Below, piece after piece: positions 47,317 to 56,333 of a stretch of DNA of 64,000 nt (its first letter is position 1; each line of letters starts with the position of its first letter). The position numbers were made by a program, and so were the translations under genes. Below the pieces are notes generated by a model. That model had not been told where the DNA came from. It saw only the letters and a program-made list of their open reading frames with translations, and did not search any database. The DNA is from Xanthobacteraceae bacterium (lineage in GTDB: Bacteria; Pseudomonadota; Alphaproteobacteria; Rhizobiales; Xanthobacteraceae): the NCBI GenBank assembly GCA_019635585.1, contig JAHBZE010000002.1:1169259-1233258 (forward strand). The letters are read 5' to 3'.

Positions 47317-48306
47317 CTAGAGGTTAAGAACTCCCGCCTTGCCCTCATCCGTGCCGTAGGCGAGTTGCAAGCCGTTCTCGTGCCAGCCAAGCGCCGTCAC
47401 CTCGCCGCCTTCCGGCCCGCGCACGATGATCTCCGCCGCGTCGTTCACGCGCACCATCATCACCATGCCGTCGGTGTAACCGACCGCGAGCGCATCACGG
47501 CTCGGATGCGAGGCGACGCAGGACACACGCGAGCCTTCGCGCGCAGGCGCCAGCATCTTCGGCTCCTTGCCCATCGGGCCGTCTTTCGACTGGAACGGCC
47601 ACATCACCACCGCTTCCGCGCCGGAGGTCGCCAGCCATTTTCCGTCATGGCTGAAATTGAACGAGCGGATGCGCGCCGGATAACCCGACATGCGCATGTC
47701 TTTCTTGTCGTCGATGCGCCAGCCGTGCAGCGCGGGTTCCTGCATGGTCGTGATCAGGAATTTCCCGTCCGGGGAGAAGCGCGCGCAGAGATGCGAACCC
47801 TTCCACAGCAGCGGGTCGGGTTTCGCATCGGAATTCGGAAACCAGAGCGACACGCCGTTGTAGTGCGAGACGGCGAGCCGAAAACCTTTCGGCGCGAACG
47901 CAAGCCCGCCGACCGTGCTCGGCACTTCGAGCGTCTTCTCGCCCTTTTTCGTGCGAACGAACGCGGTTTTTCCCGCAGACCATGCCATCGCACCGTCAGG
48001 CCCGAGTGCTACATGATCGATCCACTTGTTTTTGATCTCGGCGAGCGTTTCGCTCGTCCCCGCTTCGTCCGTCGCAACCACGCGCCCGTCGTCGCCGCAA
48101 GTGACGATCCTCTCACCGTCCGATGCCGCTTCCAGAATCGCCGCATTCGGATGCGCGGCAACCCTTTTACCGGAAGCGAACACGATCTCGCCCTCGCCGT
48201 TCGCGAAGATGGTTTCGCTGCCGAGAAACGCGCAGGCGACGACATGCGCGCCCGCATCACACGGCGTTACCAATTCGGCGACGGTACGAACGGTGTTCTC
48301 GGCCAT
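47317..48306 (-). CDS. WD40-repeat protein
   Basis: A 329-residue predicted beta-propeller from the ATG at 48306. Repeats with W/GD-type turns are visible: VVACAFLGSETIFANGEGEIVFASG, RIVTCGDDGRVVATDEAG, GLAFAPKGFRLAVSHYNGVSLW, ARFSPDGKFLITTMQEPALHGWRI, SFNFSHDGKWLATSGAEAVVMW, CVASHPSRDALAVGYTDGMVMMVRV and a final TALGWHENGLQLAYGTDEGKAG, about seven blades. No signal peptide. It lies 11 bp after the small lipoprotein gene and closes the Zur-box operon. Its link to COG0523 GTPases suggests a scaffold for metal delivery (inference). Confidence 0.8.
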   Translation of the reverse strand: MAENTVRTVAELVTPCDAGAHVVACAFLGSETIFANGEGEIVFASGKRVAAHPNAAILEAASDGERIVTCGDDGRVVATDEAGTSETLAEIKNKWIDHVALGPDGAMAWSAGKTAFVRTKKGEKTLEVPSTVGGLAFAPKGFRLAVSHYNGVSLWFPNSDAKPDPLLWKGSHLCARFSPDGKFLITTMQEPALHGWRIDDKKDMRMSGYPARIRSFNFSHDGKWLATSGAEAVVMWPFQSKDGPMGKEPKMLAPAREGSRVSCVASHPSRDALAVGYTDGMVMMVRVNDAAEIIVRGPEGGEVTALGWHENGLQLAYGTDEGKAGVLNL

Positions 48307-48317
48307 TGAAGAAAAAA

Positions 48318-48452
48318 TCAGCGCGGGTCGCTTTTGCAGGACACCGGATCGAACGGACCCTTCGGCCTGAAATAATCGCCGCACTTGTCGCAGCCGGCGA
48401 CCGACACGGCGAGCGCGCCGAGCAGAAACAGCGAGGTGATGCGCCTGATCAT
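48318..48452 (-). CDS. Small 44-residue lipoprotein
   Basis: ATG at 48452, stop TGA at 48318-48320. It encodes MIRRITSLFLLGALAVSVAG then CDKCGDYFRPKGPFDPVSCKSDPR. The lipobox is SVAG|C, giving a mature lipoprotein of only 24 residues with CDKCGDYF (CxxC) and a third later cysteine. It sits between the COG0523 gene (34-bp gap) and the WD40 gene (11-bp gap), so it is in the operon. Small Cys-rich lipoproteins like this occur in related genomes. Possibly a periplasmic zinc-binding peptide (inference). Confidence 0.7.
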   Translation of the reverse strand: MIRRITSLFLLGALAVSVAGCDKCGDYFRPKGPFDPVSCKSDPR

Positions 48453-48486
48453 GGCTCTTTATATCCGGCTTGCCCCCGCCCGCCAA

Positions 48487-49449
48487 TTACTTCGCAACGC
48501 AGCCCTCGAAGCCCTCGCGCAACGCCTTTTCGTTCAAGTCCCGGCCGATGAAAACGAGGCGGCTCTCGCGCTTTTCGTCCGCGTGCCACGCGCGCTGGTG
48601 GTCGCCCTCGAACATCATATGCACGCCCTGCATGACATAGCGCTCGTCATCGTCTTTGAAGGAAAGGATGCCTTTGGCCCGCAGAATGTTCGGCCCCTGA
48701 ATCTGGCTGACATTGTCGATCCAGGCGAAGAAGGTTTTCGGGTCGAGCGGCTTGTCGGTCGAGAACGAGAATGACTGCACGTCCTCGTCGTGATGATGAT
48801 GGCCGCCCTCGAGAAAGTGCGGTTCGATCGCGAGAATCCGATCGAGGTCGAATGCGCCCTGCGAGAGCACGTCATCGAGCGCGACTGCGCTCCGAGAGGT
48901 CTTGTGAATCTTCGCAAACGGATTGATCGCGCGAATACGCAACTCTACGTCCTTCAGCTCGTCCGGGGTCACGAGGTCGGTCTTGTTCAGCACGATCACA
49001 TCGGCGAAGGCGATCTGATTCTTCGCTTCCGGCGCGTCCCTCAAGCGATCCTTAAGCCACTTTGCATCGACCACGGTGACGACGGCGTCGAGCGCGGTCT
49101 TGCCGCTCACGGTCTCGTCGACGAAGAAAGTCTGCGCGACCGGCGCGGGATCGGCGAGGCCCGTGGTTTCGACCAGGATGCCGTCGAACTTGCCCTTGCG
49201 CTTCAACAAACCGTCGATGATACGAATGAGGTCGCCGCGCACCGTGCAGCAGACGCAGCCGTTATTCATCTCGAACACTTCTTCGTCCGCGCCGACGATC
49301 AGATCGTTGTCGATTCCGATCTCGCCGAATTCGTTGACGATCACAGCGTATTTCTTGCCGTGCGGCTCGGAGAGAATGCGGTTGAGAAGCGTGGTCTTGC
49401 CGGCGCCGAGATAGCCAGTCAGCACCGTCACCGGGATTTTGTCGGACAT
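48487..49449 (-). CDS. COG0523 (CobW/YjiA/ZigA-type) metal-chaperone GTPase
   Basis: A 320-residue P-loop GTPase. Walker A is GYLGAGKTT (12-20), the metal motif [11 protein letters not shown] carries C65-x-C67-C68, NKTDL is the guanine-specificity motif (about 155), and the CobW C-terminal domain follows the His-rich linker [13 protein letters not shown]0523 proteins of zinc-uptake operons deliver zinc to apo-enzymes during starvation. Encoded 49 bp after the zinc permease and within the Zur-box operon, which favours a zinc role over cobalamin synthesis. Confidence 0.9.
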   Translation of the reverse strand: MSDKIPVTVLTGYLGAGKTTLLNRILSEPHGKKYAVIVNEFGEIGIDNDLIVGADEEVFEMNNGCVCCTVRGDLIRIIDGLLKRKGKFDGILVETTGLADPAPVAQTFFVDETVSGKTALDAVVTVVDAKWLKDRLRDAPEAKNQIAFADVIVLNKTDLVTPDELKDVELRIRAINPFAKIHKTSRSAVALDDVLSQGAFDLDRILAIEPHFLEGGHHHHDEDVQSFSFSTDKPLDPKTFFAWIDNVSQIQGPNILRAKGILSFKDDDERYVMQGVHMMFEGDHQRAWHADEKRESRLVFIGRDLNEKALREGFEGCVAK

Positions 49450-49498
49450 GAAAGCCTCTGAAGATCAGGCCGGGATATAGGCACGGCTGGCGGACGGC

Positions 49499-50368
49499 TC
49501 AAGCCTCAAGATGCCGCCCCGGCGAAAAGCGCTTGCGCAAACCACCCACGGGACCAAGCACCACGGAGAGCGCATAGATGCTGCCCGCGGCGAGAATAAC
49601 CGCGGGTCCGGTCGGCAGGCTCGCGTGATAGGAGACGAGCAATCCGCCAACGCCGGACACCATCCCGATCAGGATCGAAATCGCGGCCATGCGGGTGACA
49701 TCCTGGGTCCAGAAGCGCGCGGCCGCCGCCGGCAGCATCATCATGCCGACGGCCAAGAGCGTGCCGAGCGCATGGAACGCCGCGACCAGATTGAGCACGA
49801 CGAGCGTGAGAAACAGGAGATGCACGGCGGTGCCGGCACCGCTCACCGAACGCAGGAAGCCCGGATCGACGCATTCGAGCACCAAAGGCCGCCAGATCAA
49901 TGCAAGCGCAAACAGGCTGAAAGTGGTGAACGACGCGATCACGATCAGCGTCGGATTGTCGAGCGCGAGCACCGAGCCGAACAGCACGCGGAACAGATCT
50001 ACGTTCGAGCCTTTCAGCGAAATCAGCGTGACGCCAAGCGCGAGCGATACGAGATAGAATGCGGCAAGCGCGGCATCTTCCTTCAGCTCGGTGAAGCGCG
50101 CGACGAGCCCCGCGAGCACCGCGACCGCAATGCCGGCAACGATACCGCCGGCCGTCATCGCAAACAGATCAAGGCCGGCCACGAGAAAGCCGAGCGCCGC
50201 TCCGGGCAAGATCGCATGCGCCATCACGTCGCCCGCAAGTGACATGCGCCTGAGCATCAGGAAAATGCCGATCGGTGCTGCACTCAGCGAAAGAATGATA
50301 ACGCCCGCGAGCGCGCGGCGCATGAAATCGAATTCGGCGAAAGGCGCGATCAGCGCGTCATAGAACAT
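49499..50368 (-). CDS. znuB: Metal ABC transporter permease (ZnuB type)
   Basis: A 289-residue ABC-3 family inner membrane permease with eight to nine helices. FMRRALAGVIILSLSAAPIGIFLMLRRMSLAGDVMAHAILPGAALGFLVAG is the family N-terminus, and SYHASLPTGPAVILAAGSIYALSVVLG the C-terminal helix. It begins 12 bp after the ATPase gene. The Zur box at the operon head supports zinc; the ABC-3 fold alone would also allow manganese. No periplasmic binding protein (ZnuA) gene is in this operon. Confidence 0.88.
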   Translation of the reverse strand: MFYDALIAPFAEFDFMRRALAGVIILSLSAAPIGIFLMLRRMSLAGDVMAHAILPGAALGFLVAGLDLFAMTAGGIVAGIAVAVLAGLVARFTELKEDAALAAFYLVSLALGVTLISLKGSNVDLFRVLFGSVLALDNPTLIVIASFTTFSLFALALIWRPLVLECVDPGFLRSVSGAGTAVHLLFLTLVVLNLVAAFHALGTLLAVGMMMLPAAAARFWTQDVTRMAAISILIGMVSGVGGLLVSYHASLPTGPAVILAAGSIYALSVVLGPVGGLRKRFSPGRHLEA

Positions 50369-50380
50369 GCAACGCCCGCC

Positions 50381-51121
50381 TCACGCCGCGTCGTCGCAGA
50401 TACCGGCGGCATCATCGAAGGCTTCGCTCATGCGGCGCGCTTTCAGAAGATTTTCCGCGGACAACGTATCGGATGTTTTTCCCCACGCCACCGGCTCGCG
50501 CGCGAGCAGCAACGCTTCCGGAAAATGCCGCCTCACGAGATCGAAGTCGTGCAGCACCGCGACCACAGTCCGCTTCTCGCCGTGCCAGCGCTCGACGAGT
50601 TCGAGCAGATCCGAAATCGTCTTGGCGTCGAGCGAGGCGAACGGCTCGTCGAGCAGGATCAATTGCGCGTCCTGCAACAGCAACCGCGCAAACAATGCAC
50701 GCTGCATCTGTCCGCCCGAAAGCGTGCCGATCGCGCGGCCCTCGAAACCGCGCAGCCCCACCGCCTCAATCGCCGCCGAAATCTTTCCGCGATCGGCGGT
50801 ACCGATACCGCCGAGCAGGCCGGCACGCTTCCACAAACCCATCGCAACAAGATCGTAAACCGAGATCGGAAAGCTGCGGTCGATCTCCGCGATCTGCGGC
50901 AGATAGGCGATGTCTTTTGCCGCAAAACCGTTGCGCGCGATTTTTCCGCCGAGCGGATGCAACAGACCGACGATTCCTTTGAGCAATGTCGATTTGCCGG
51001 CTCCGTTCGGCCCGACGATTGCGAGCAGCGCACCTTCGGTGATCTCACCATTCAAATGATGCACCGCGGGATGCCGGTCGTAGCCCAGCGTGAGATTTTG
51101 AAATGCGAGTGCAGGAGCCAT
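50381..51121 (-). CDS. znuC: Metal ABC transporter ATP-binding protein (ZnuC type)
   Basis: A 246-residue ATPase. Walker A is GPNGAGKSTLL (37-47), the signature TLSGGQMQRALFARLLL, Walker B LILLDEPFASLD, and the switch histidine is in VVAVLHDFDLVRRHFP. Partner of the adjacent permease for high-affinity zinc uptake. It starts 16 bp after the 51-residue membrane protein gene. Confidence 0.9.
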   Translation of the reverse strand: MAPALAFQNLTLGYDRHPAVHHLNGEITEGALLAIVGPNGAGKSTLLKGIVGLLHPLGGKIARNGFAAKDIAYLPQIAEIDRSFPISVYDLVAMGLWKRAGLLGGIGTADRGKISAAIEAVGLRGFEGRAIGTLSGGQMQRALFARLLLQDAQLILLDEPFASLDAKTISDLLELVERWHGEKRTVVAVLHDFDLVRRHFPEALLLAREPVAWGKTSDTLSAENLLKARRMSEAFDDAAGICDDAA

Positions 51122-51137
51122 GTCGCGTTCTGATTCC

Positions 51138-51293
51138 CTAGCGCAGGACGAGATAGACGATGAGCCAGATCAGCCCGGCAAGGATCGAAGCGATGCCGAG
51201 CCGCGCCGTTGCCGATAACCGCAACAGCGAAACGCCGGTCCGCACGCGCGGCGTATGCGCGGAGTGATGTGCATGTTCGTGCGGCGTATGCAT
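51138..51293 (-). CDS. Small His-rich single-helix membrane protein (51 residues), first gene of the Zur-box operon
   Basis: ATG at 51293, stop TAG at 51138-51140. It encodes MHTPHEHAHHSAHTPRVRTG, then a basic stretch and one transmembrane helix (LGIASILAGLIWLIVYLVLR) at the C-terminus. Six histidines in the first 13 residues make a metal-binding N-tail. No ribosome-binding site precedes the ATG; the 15 bases upstream are the Zur box and -10 element, which suggests a leaderless mRNA. ZnuC follows 16 bp downstream. It may be an accessory subunit or zinc sensor of the ZnuBC transporter (inference). Confidence 0.65.
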   Translation of the reverse strand: MHTPHEHAHHSAHTPRVRTGVSLLRLSATARLGIASILAGLIWLIVYLVLR

Positions 51294-51308
51294 TGTTATA
51301 ATATATCA
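51294..51308. promoter_or_regulatory. Zur box overlapping the promoter of the zinc operon
   Basis: TGTTATA-A-TATATCA centred on 51301 is a near-palindrome one base off the alphaproteobacterial Zur consensus TGTTATA-N-TATAACA, with the flanking CATTT also matching. On the minus strand TATATT forms a -10 element exactly 7-12 bases before the ATG, and TTTGCA lies about 17 bp further upstream as a weak -35. Zinc-bound Zur would occlude the promoter. Confidence 0.75.
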
Positions 51309-51482
51309 TTTACGCAGCTTGCTGCAAAGCGAAGGCGACGTCGCGGCCATCTGCCATTTTTCGGTTTTGACCGGAATATTTTTGCTCGCAATTCGGCGCT
51401 CCAGCCGGTAAGGAACACGCCTTCAAAACTGGCCAGACGAAATATGGCTGGAATACATAATTATTTACGAGGAGGAACCGGA

Positions 51483-52439
51483 ATGAACTTCGTACGCAAA
51501 TTCGCGCGTGTGATTACTGCCACCGCTGTATTCGCCATTGTGCCGGCCGCGGCGCAGGCACAGAATTTCATCAACGTGCTCACCGGCGGCACCGCGGGCG
51601 TTTACTACCCGCTCGGCGTCGCGATCTCCAAAATTCTTGCCGAGAAGATGAAGGACTCGCGTCCTTCGGTGCAGGCGACGAAGGCTTCGGTCGAAAATCT
51701 CAATCTTCTGCAGGCCGGCAAGGGTGAAATCGCTTTCACGCTCGGCGATTCGCTCGCGCAGGGCTATGCCGGCGACCAGGATGCCGGCTTCCGCGGCAAG
51801 CTCGACAAGCTTCGCGTTGTCGGTGCGATTTATCCGAACTACATCCAGATCGTTGCGTCGAAAGAAAGCGGCATCAAGACCCTCGCCGATCTTAAGGGCA
51901 AGCGTCTTTCCGTTGGCGCTCCGAAATCGGGCACCGAGCTGAACGCACGCGCGATCCTCGCCGCTGCCGGTATCAAGTACGAAAATCTCGGCAAGGTCGA
52001 ATATCTTCCGTTCGCGGAATCGGTCGAACTGATCAAGAACCGTCAGCTCGATGCGACGCTTCAGTCCGCTGGCCTCGGCGTGGCCTCGATCAAGGATCTT
52101 GCGAACTCGGTTGAGATCGTTGTCGTCGAAATTCCTGCCGACGTCATCAAGAAGGCCGGCCCTCCGTTCCAGAGCGCCGTGATCCCCGCGAACACCTATC
52201 AAGGCCAGACCGCCGCGGTGAATTCGGCAATCGTTCCGAACTATCTGGTGACGCGCTCGGATCTTCCCGAAGCGGTGGTCTATCAGATGACCAAGGCAAT
52301 CTTTGACAGCCTGCCGGACCTGGTCGCAGCCCACGCCGCGGCGCGAGCGATCAAGCTCGAAGACGCGGCGAAGAACCCGCCGGTTCCGCTCCATCCGGGC
52401 GCCGCCAAGTACTTCAAGGAAAAAGGCGTAGGCGGTTAA
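51483..52439 (+). CDS. TAXI-family TRAP transporter solute-binding protein
   Basis: A 318-residue periplasmic binding protein. Signal peptide MNFVRKFARVITATAVFAIVPAAAQA, then the TAXI start NFINVLTGGTAGVYYPLGVAIS. Further family parts are VQATKASVENLNLLQAGKGEIAF, LADLKGKRLSVGAPKSGTELNA and VYQMTKAIFDSLPDLVAAH. GAGGAGGAA precedes the ATG at 51483. TAXI proteins commonly bind glutamate-like or other organic acids; the ligand is not predictable here. The permease follows, after a terminator. Confidence 0.92.
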   Translation: MNFVRKFARVITATAVFAIVPAAAQAQNFINVLTGGTAGVYYPLGVAISKILAEKMKDSRPSVQATKASVENLNLLQAGKGEIAFTLGDSLAQGYAGDQDAGFRGKLDKLRVVGAIYPNYIQIVASKESGIKTLADLKGKRLSVGAPKSGTELNARAILAAAGIKYENLGKVEYLPFAESVELIKNRQLDATLQSAGLGVASIKDLANSVEIVVVEIPADVIKKAGPPFQSAVIPANTYQGQTAAVNSAIVPNYLVTRSDLPEAVVYQMTKAIFDSLPDLVAAHAAARAIKLEDAAKNPPVPLHPGAAKYFKEKGVGG

Positions 52440-52454
52440 GCCTCCAAGAAACAG

Positions 52455-52483
52455 CGGCCCGCGTGACGAACGCGGGCCGTTTT
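52455..52483 (+). terminator. Intrinsic terminator between binding protein and permease
   Basis: CGGCCCGCGT (52455-52464) pairs perfectly with ACGCGGGCCG (52470-52479), followed by TTTT. It should end most transcripts after the binding-protein gene, so the permease is made in lower amounts by read-through, as is usual for binding-protein transporters. Confidence 0.85.
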
Positions 52484-52538
52484 GCTTTTCTGGGTCCGAA
52501 ATAACAAAACTGTAAACGTGCGTATTGGGGGGAGCCAA

Positions 52539-55151
52539 ATGGCGAAGAAGAAAAAGGTTTCGTCACCGAAGAAGAAGACAGAGAACAAACCGGCGAAATA
52601 CGCCTCGCAGGGAAATCCTCCCACGACCACCGTGGTCGATGACGTCTCCGGCCATCTCGATCTTTCCTGGGGCAACGGCTGGCTCGGCAGTCTTATTTTT
52701 TATATTGCGATTGCCTTCTCGATCTTTCAGATCGTGACCTCTTTCGGCATTCCGCTGGACAAGCCGTTCTTCACTTCCTTTCCGCGCATCAATCTCGGCT
52801 TCGCATCCCCGCAGATTGACGTGTTGCTTCTGATCCGGCTTACACTTTTGGTCTGGGCTGTCTGGCTGATCCGCAAGGCACTTCGCGGGAGAATCACTTT
52901 CGCCGATCTGTTCGGCTTCGTCGCCGTATTCGGCGCGATCGAACTGGTCGCGGCCTTTGCCGGCGGCGTGCCGAGCCAAGTTGTGCGCGCATTGCATGTC
53001 GGCTTCCTCACGCTGCTCGCGAGCGCGATGATCGCAAACCCGATCAAAAATCTTCCGCTCAAGCTCGCGATGTGGGGCATCGGCATCGCCGGCTTCCTCA
53101 TCGGTCTTTATCAATGGCAGTTTTATCTACCGTTGATCGACCGTTCCGGCTTCCTGACCGAATTCGACATCGTCGTCGGCACCGCCTCGCTCGCGATTCT
53201 TCTGTTTCTCGTGCAGCGCGTGATGGGCACGGCGATTACCGCCGTCACCGGAACCTTCCTGCTCTATTGCCTATTCGGCCATTACCTGCCCGCCCCGTTC
53301 GATCATCGCGCGTTCTCCTACGATCAGGTGATCGAGCACATGGCCTACGGCACCGAGGGCATTTACGGAGTTCCGACGCTGGTGTCCGCGACTTACATTT
53401 TCCTTTTCATCCTGTTCGGCTCCTTCATGGAGCGCGCAGGCGTCATCGATTACTTCAATGACATCTCGATGGCCGCCTTCGGCCGCTCGCAGGGCGGACC
53501 TGGCAAGGTCTGTATCGCGTCGTCTGCGTTGATGGGCACCGTATCGGGCTCCGGCATCGCGAACGTCGTCGCTTCGGGCCAGTTCACGATCCCGCTGATG
53601 AAGCGTTTCGGGTTTCCCGCGGCTTACGCCGGCGGCGTCGAAGCGACCTCGTCGATGGGCGGTCAGATCATGCCACCGGTGATGGGCGCGGTCGCCTTCA
53701 TCATGGCCGAAACCATCGACCGTCCTTATTCCGACATCGTGCAGGCCGCGATCATCCCGGCGCTGCTCTATTTCGGCGCAACTTATCTCTCCGTGCATTT
53801 CGAAGCCGGGCGGCGTGGTTTGCGCGGCCTGCCTGGGTCGGAACTGCCAAATGCCTGGGAAGAAACCAAGAAGAAGTGGTTCCTGATCCTGCCGCTGCTC
53901 GTGCTCGTGCTGCTGCTGTTCAGCGGTTTCACGCCGCTGTTCGCGGGCGCCGTCGGCCTCGCGCTGACGGCTGTACTCATTCTTGCGACACCGGTCGCAG
54001 ACGAAATCCGCGGCTCGCCGCTGAAGGCAGGCATCTATCTCGTCAGCGCAGCTTTCGCCGCCTGGGCACTCTGGACCAGCGGAGAGTATTTCAGTGCGCT
54101 GCGTGCCGGCACGGCCGCCGATTCCGGTGTCACCGCAATGATGATCGAAGCAGGCCGCGTACTGGTCGCGGTCGCCCTGTTCGGTATCATTCTCTTGGGC
54201 CTCAGTCGCGCCCATCAGAGCGGCAATCAATATGCGCGCGTCGCGTTCTGGATCGCGCTCGGCGCGCTTACCGCCGTCGCGCTCGAACGCAGCGTCGCTT
54301 ATGTGCTGGCGATTCTCGCCGGCATGATCCTTTGGGGCGCATTCTACACGCGCGGCCGCGAAGCTTTGCTTGCCTGCCGCGATGCGATGGCAGACGGCGC
54401 GCGCCAAGCGCTTTCGGTCGGTCTCGCGTGCGCAGCAGTGGGTATGGTGATCGGCACCATGACGCTCACCGGCCTCGGCACGATCTTCGGTACCTGGCTG
54501 ATCTCGATCGGCAAGGAGAGCCTATTCCTCGCGCTCATTCTCACGATGATCTTCAGCCTGATCCTCGGCATGGGCATTCCGACGATCCCGAACTACATCA
54601 TCACCTCGTCGCTCGCAGCACCTATTTTGCTCAAGCTCGGCGTGCCGCTGATCGTCTCGCATATGTTTGTGTTCTACTTCGGCATCATGGCGGACTTGAC
54701 GCCGCCGGTTGCGCTCGCGGCCTTTGCTGCCGCACCTATGGCGCGCGTCAGTGGCTTTCAGGTCGCCTACAAGGCGGTGCTGATCGCGCTGCCCGGATTC
54801 ATCGTTCCCTATCTGGCGGTCTATGATCCGTCGCTGATGCTGCAACCGATCAAGGATGCGAGCGGCGTTGCGATCGTCGGCCTGCCCTACTGGATCGACG
54901 TCGTCTATGTCGTCGCCAAAGCGTCTTTTGCAATGTTGCTGTGGGCGGTGACCGCGATCGGCTTCATGCGCGGACCGGTATCCTGGCCCGAGCGTGCCTT
55001 GACCTTCGCAGCGGCCGCATTGCTGGCGGCGGCGATACCGCTCACAGACGAAATCGGCTGGGCACTGGGCCTCGGCTTCATCGGGTACCACTACTGGAAA
55101 TACTGGAACCCGGCGGAGAAGCCCTCGGCACGCCGTGCGAAAACTGCATGA
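52539..55151 (+). CDS. TRAP transporter permease, fused 4TM/12TM (TAXI type)
   Basis: An 870-residue inner membrane protein fusing the DctQ-like small subunit (first hydrophobic third) and DctM-like large subunit. The cytoplasmic N-terminus is lysine-rich (MAKKKKVSSPKKKTENK). The core has GSFMERAGVIDYFNDISMAAFGRSQGGPGKVCIASSALMGTVSGSGIANVVASGQFTIPLMKRFGF and, near the C-terminus, ILGMGIPTIPNYIITSSLAAPILLKLG. ATG at 52539 with GGGGGGAG upstream. Sodium- or proton-driven solute uptake with the TAXI protein. Confidence 0.92.
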   Translation: MAKKKKVSSPKKKTENKPAKYASQGNPPTTTVVDDVSGHLDLSWGNGWLGSLIFYIAIAFSIFQIVTSFGIPLDKPFFTSFPRINLGFASPQIDVLLLIRLTLLVWAVWLIRKALRGRITFADLFGFVAVFGAIELVAAFAGGVPSQVVRALHVGFLTLLASAMIANPIKNLPLKLAMWGIGIAGFLIGLYQWQFYLPLIDRSGFLTEFDIVVGTASLAILLFLVQRVMGTAITAVTGTFLLYCLFGHYLPAPFDHRAFSYDQVIEHMAYGTEGIYGVPTLVSATYIFLFILFGSFMERAGVIDYFNDISMAAFGRSQGGPGKVCIASSALMGTVSGSGIANVVASGQFTIPLMKRFGFPAAYAGGVEATSSMGGQIMPPVMGAVAFIMAETIDRPYSDIVQAAIIPALLYFGATYLSVHFEAGRRGLRGLPGSELPNAWEETKKKWFLILPLLVLVLLLFSGFTPLFAGAVGLALTAVLILATPVADEIRGSPLKAGIYLVSAAFAAWALWTSGEYFSALRAGTAADSGVTAMMIEAGRVLVAVALFGIILLGLSRAHQSGNQYARVAFWIALGALTAVALERSVAYVLAILAGMILWGAFYTRGREALLACRDAMADGARQALSVGLACAAVGMVIGTMTLTGLGTIFGTWLISIGKESLFLALILTMIFSLILGMGIPTIPNYIITSSLAAPILLKLGVPLIVSHMFVFYFGIMADLTPPVALAAFAAAPMARVSGFQVAYKAVLIALPGFIVPYLAVYDPSLMLQPIKDASGVAIVGLPYWIDVVYVVAKASFAMLLWAVTAIGFMRGPVSWPERALTFAAAALLAAAIPLTDEIGWALGLGFIGYHYWKYWNPAEKPSARRAKTA

Positions 55152-55513
55152 GCCTGATCTGCCTATCGGGCGGCGGCGTAGTTGTGAAACTCGCCGCCGC
55201 CATCACGCTCACCTGGATGCACTCGGTCGAGAAGGTGAAGTGGGAGGAAGACTGGCGCGCGCATCCCGCCGGAATCGCGATCGTGGAATCGCGCATCAAG
55301 GGCTCGGGCGCCGGCATGGAGCCGCCTTCGGGCGCGAAGCTCAAAGACGGCGTCTATCACTACCGTCCGCATCTGGCGCCCGTGAAAGAAGTGGTGCTGC
55401 GCCGCTCGGGCGCCACCGCCGACTGGAATATCTGCATGAGCGGCGCCTGCAAGCCGATGGGCGATTACCTGCCGCCGAACGCGGATCCGGTGAAACTTCA
55501 GCTCTGTGAGTGA
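55148..55513 (+). CDS. DUF1850 domain protein
   Basis: A 121-residue protein whose ATG overlaps the TRAP permease stop (ATGA), so translation is coupled. DUF1850 proteins accompany TAXI-TRAP systems. The sequence has a short hydrophobic N-terminus (LICLSGGGVVVKLAAAITLTWMHSVEKV), then WEEDWRAHPAGIAIVESRIKGSGAGMEPP typical of the family, and four cysteines, including CMSGAC near the C-terminus. It probably assists assembly or gating of the transporter; the function is not established. Confidence 0.85.
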   Translation: MSLICLSGGGVVVKLAAAITLTWMHSVEKVKWEEDWRAHPAGIAIVESRIKGSGAGMEPPSGAKLKDGVYHYRPHLAPVKEVVLRRSGATADWNICMSGACKPMGDYLPPNADPVKLQLCE

Positions 55514-55514
55514 A

Positions 55515-56333
55515 CTAGCCGAGCGGACCTTTTTTCAATCGCTTCAGGTCGAAGCGATGCACATCTTCCAGGAGCGAAATGAACGCGCGAGCGCCGTGGT
55601 CGGCCGCCTTCTCGCCCTTCTCTTTGGTCGCCGCCTTCGCGTTTCCGAGCGCGCCCGTTTCCTGCAAGTCCTGTGTCATCCAGCCGAAGCCCGCGGGTGT
55701 CACGGCGCGTAGATATTTGAACTCTTTTTCCATCGCGACGGTAGCCGGAACGAAATTATCGAGCTTGTCCATGCGCACCTGCTCCGGTGCGAAGGCCAGC
55801 ATCAAAGAGGTTTCGATCTCGCCGCCATGGATGCCGTGGATACGCTCGGCCTCATTGAACAGTCCGGCGGGATAGCCGAAGCGATGCCACGCGGTGGTTA
55901 CCGCAAGCATTCCGAATTTTTCGCGCAGTTCGCCGATCACGAGGTTAAGTAGTGAAGAGTTGCCGCCATGCGAGTTGACGAAAAGGATTTTCCGCACGCC
56001 CGCACGGTGGACGCTCTCGCCCAGTTCGATCCAGGCGCGGGTTAATGTTTCCCAGGAAAAAGTAAGCGTCCCCGGAAAATCGCTGTGCTCGTCGGACTTT
56101 CCGATTTGTTGCACCGGCAGAAACGTCGCCGGAAGATTATCCGGTAGGAGCTTGTGCACACGCGCGAGATAACCCTCGGCAATCGTGGCATCGACCGAGA
56201 GCGGCAGATGCGGCCCGTGCTGCTCGATCGCCGCGACCGGCACGACCGCGATCCAACCTTCCGGATTTCCGTCCCGGAAATCCTGCCAGCTCATCTCCCG
56301 CCAGTGCCGCTTTGGATTCATTTTTCTCGTCAT
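55515..56333 (-). CDS. Creatininase family amidohydrolase
   Basis: A 272-residue metal-dependent amidohydrolase of the creatininase/MftE fold. Metal and active-site signatures are VAAIEQHGPHLPLSVD (first metal Glu and His), LFVNSHGGNSSLL and GIHGGEIETSLMLAF. ATG at 56333 is chosen; an in-frame TTG at 56342 is also possible. Divergent from an NMT1/THI5-like ABC transporter, so the imported compound may be its substrate, for example a cyclic amide or formamide. Not enough is visible to name creatinine itself. Confidence 0.85.
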   Translation of the reverse strand: MTRKMNPKRHWREMSWQDFRDGNPEGWIAVVPVAAIEQHGPHLPLSVDATIAEGYLARVHKLLPDNLPATFLPVQQIGKSDEHSDFPGTLTFSWETLTRAWIELGESVHRAGVRKILFVNSHGGNSSLLNLVIGELREKFGMLAVTTAWHRFGYPAGLFNEAERIHGIHGGEIETSLMLAFAPEQVRMDKLDNFVPATVAMEKEFKYLRAVTPAGFGWMTQDLQETGALGNAKAATKEKGEKAADHGARAFISLLEDVHRFDLKRLKKGPLG

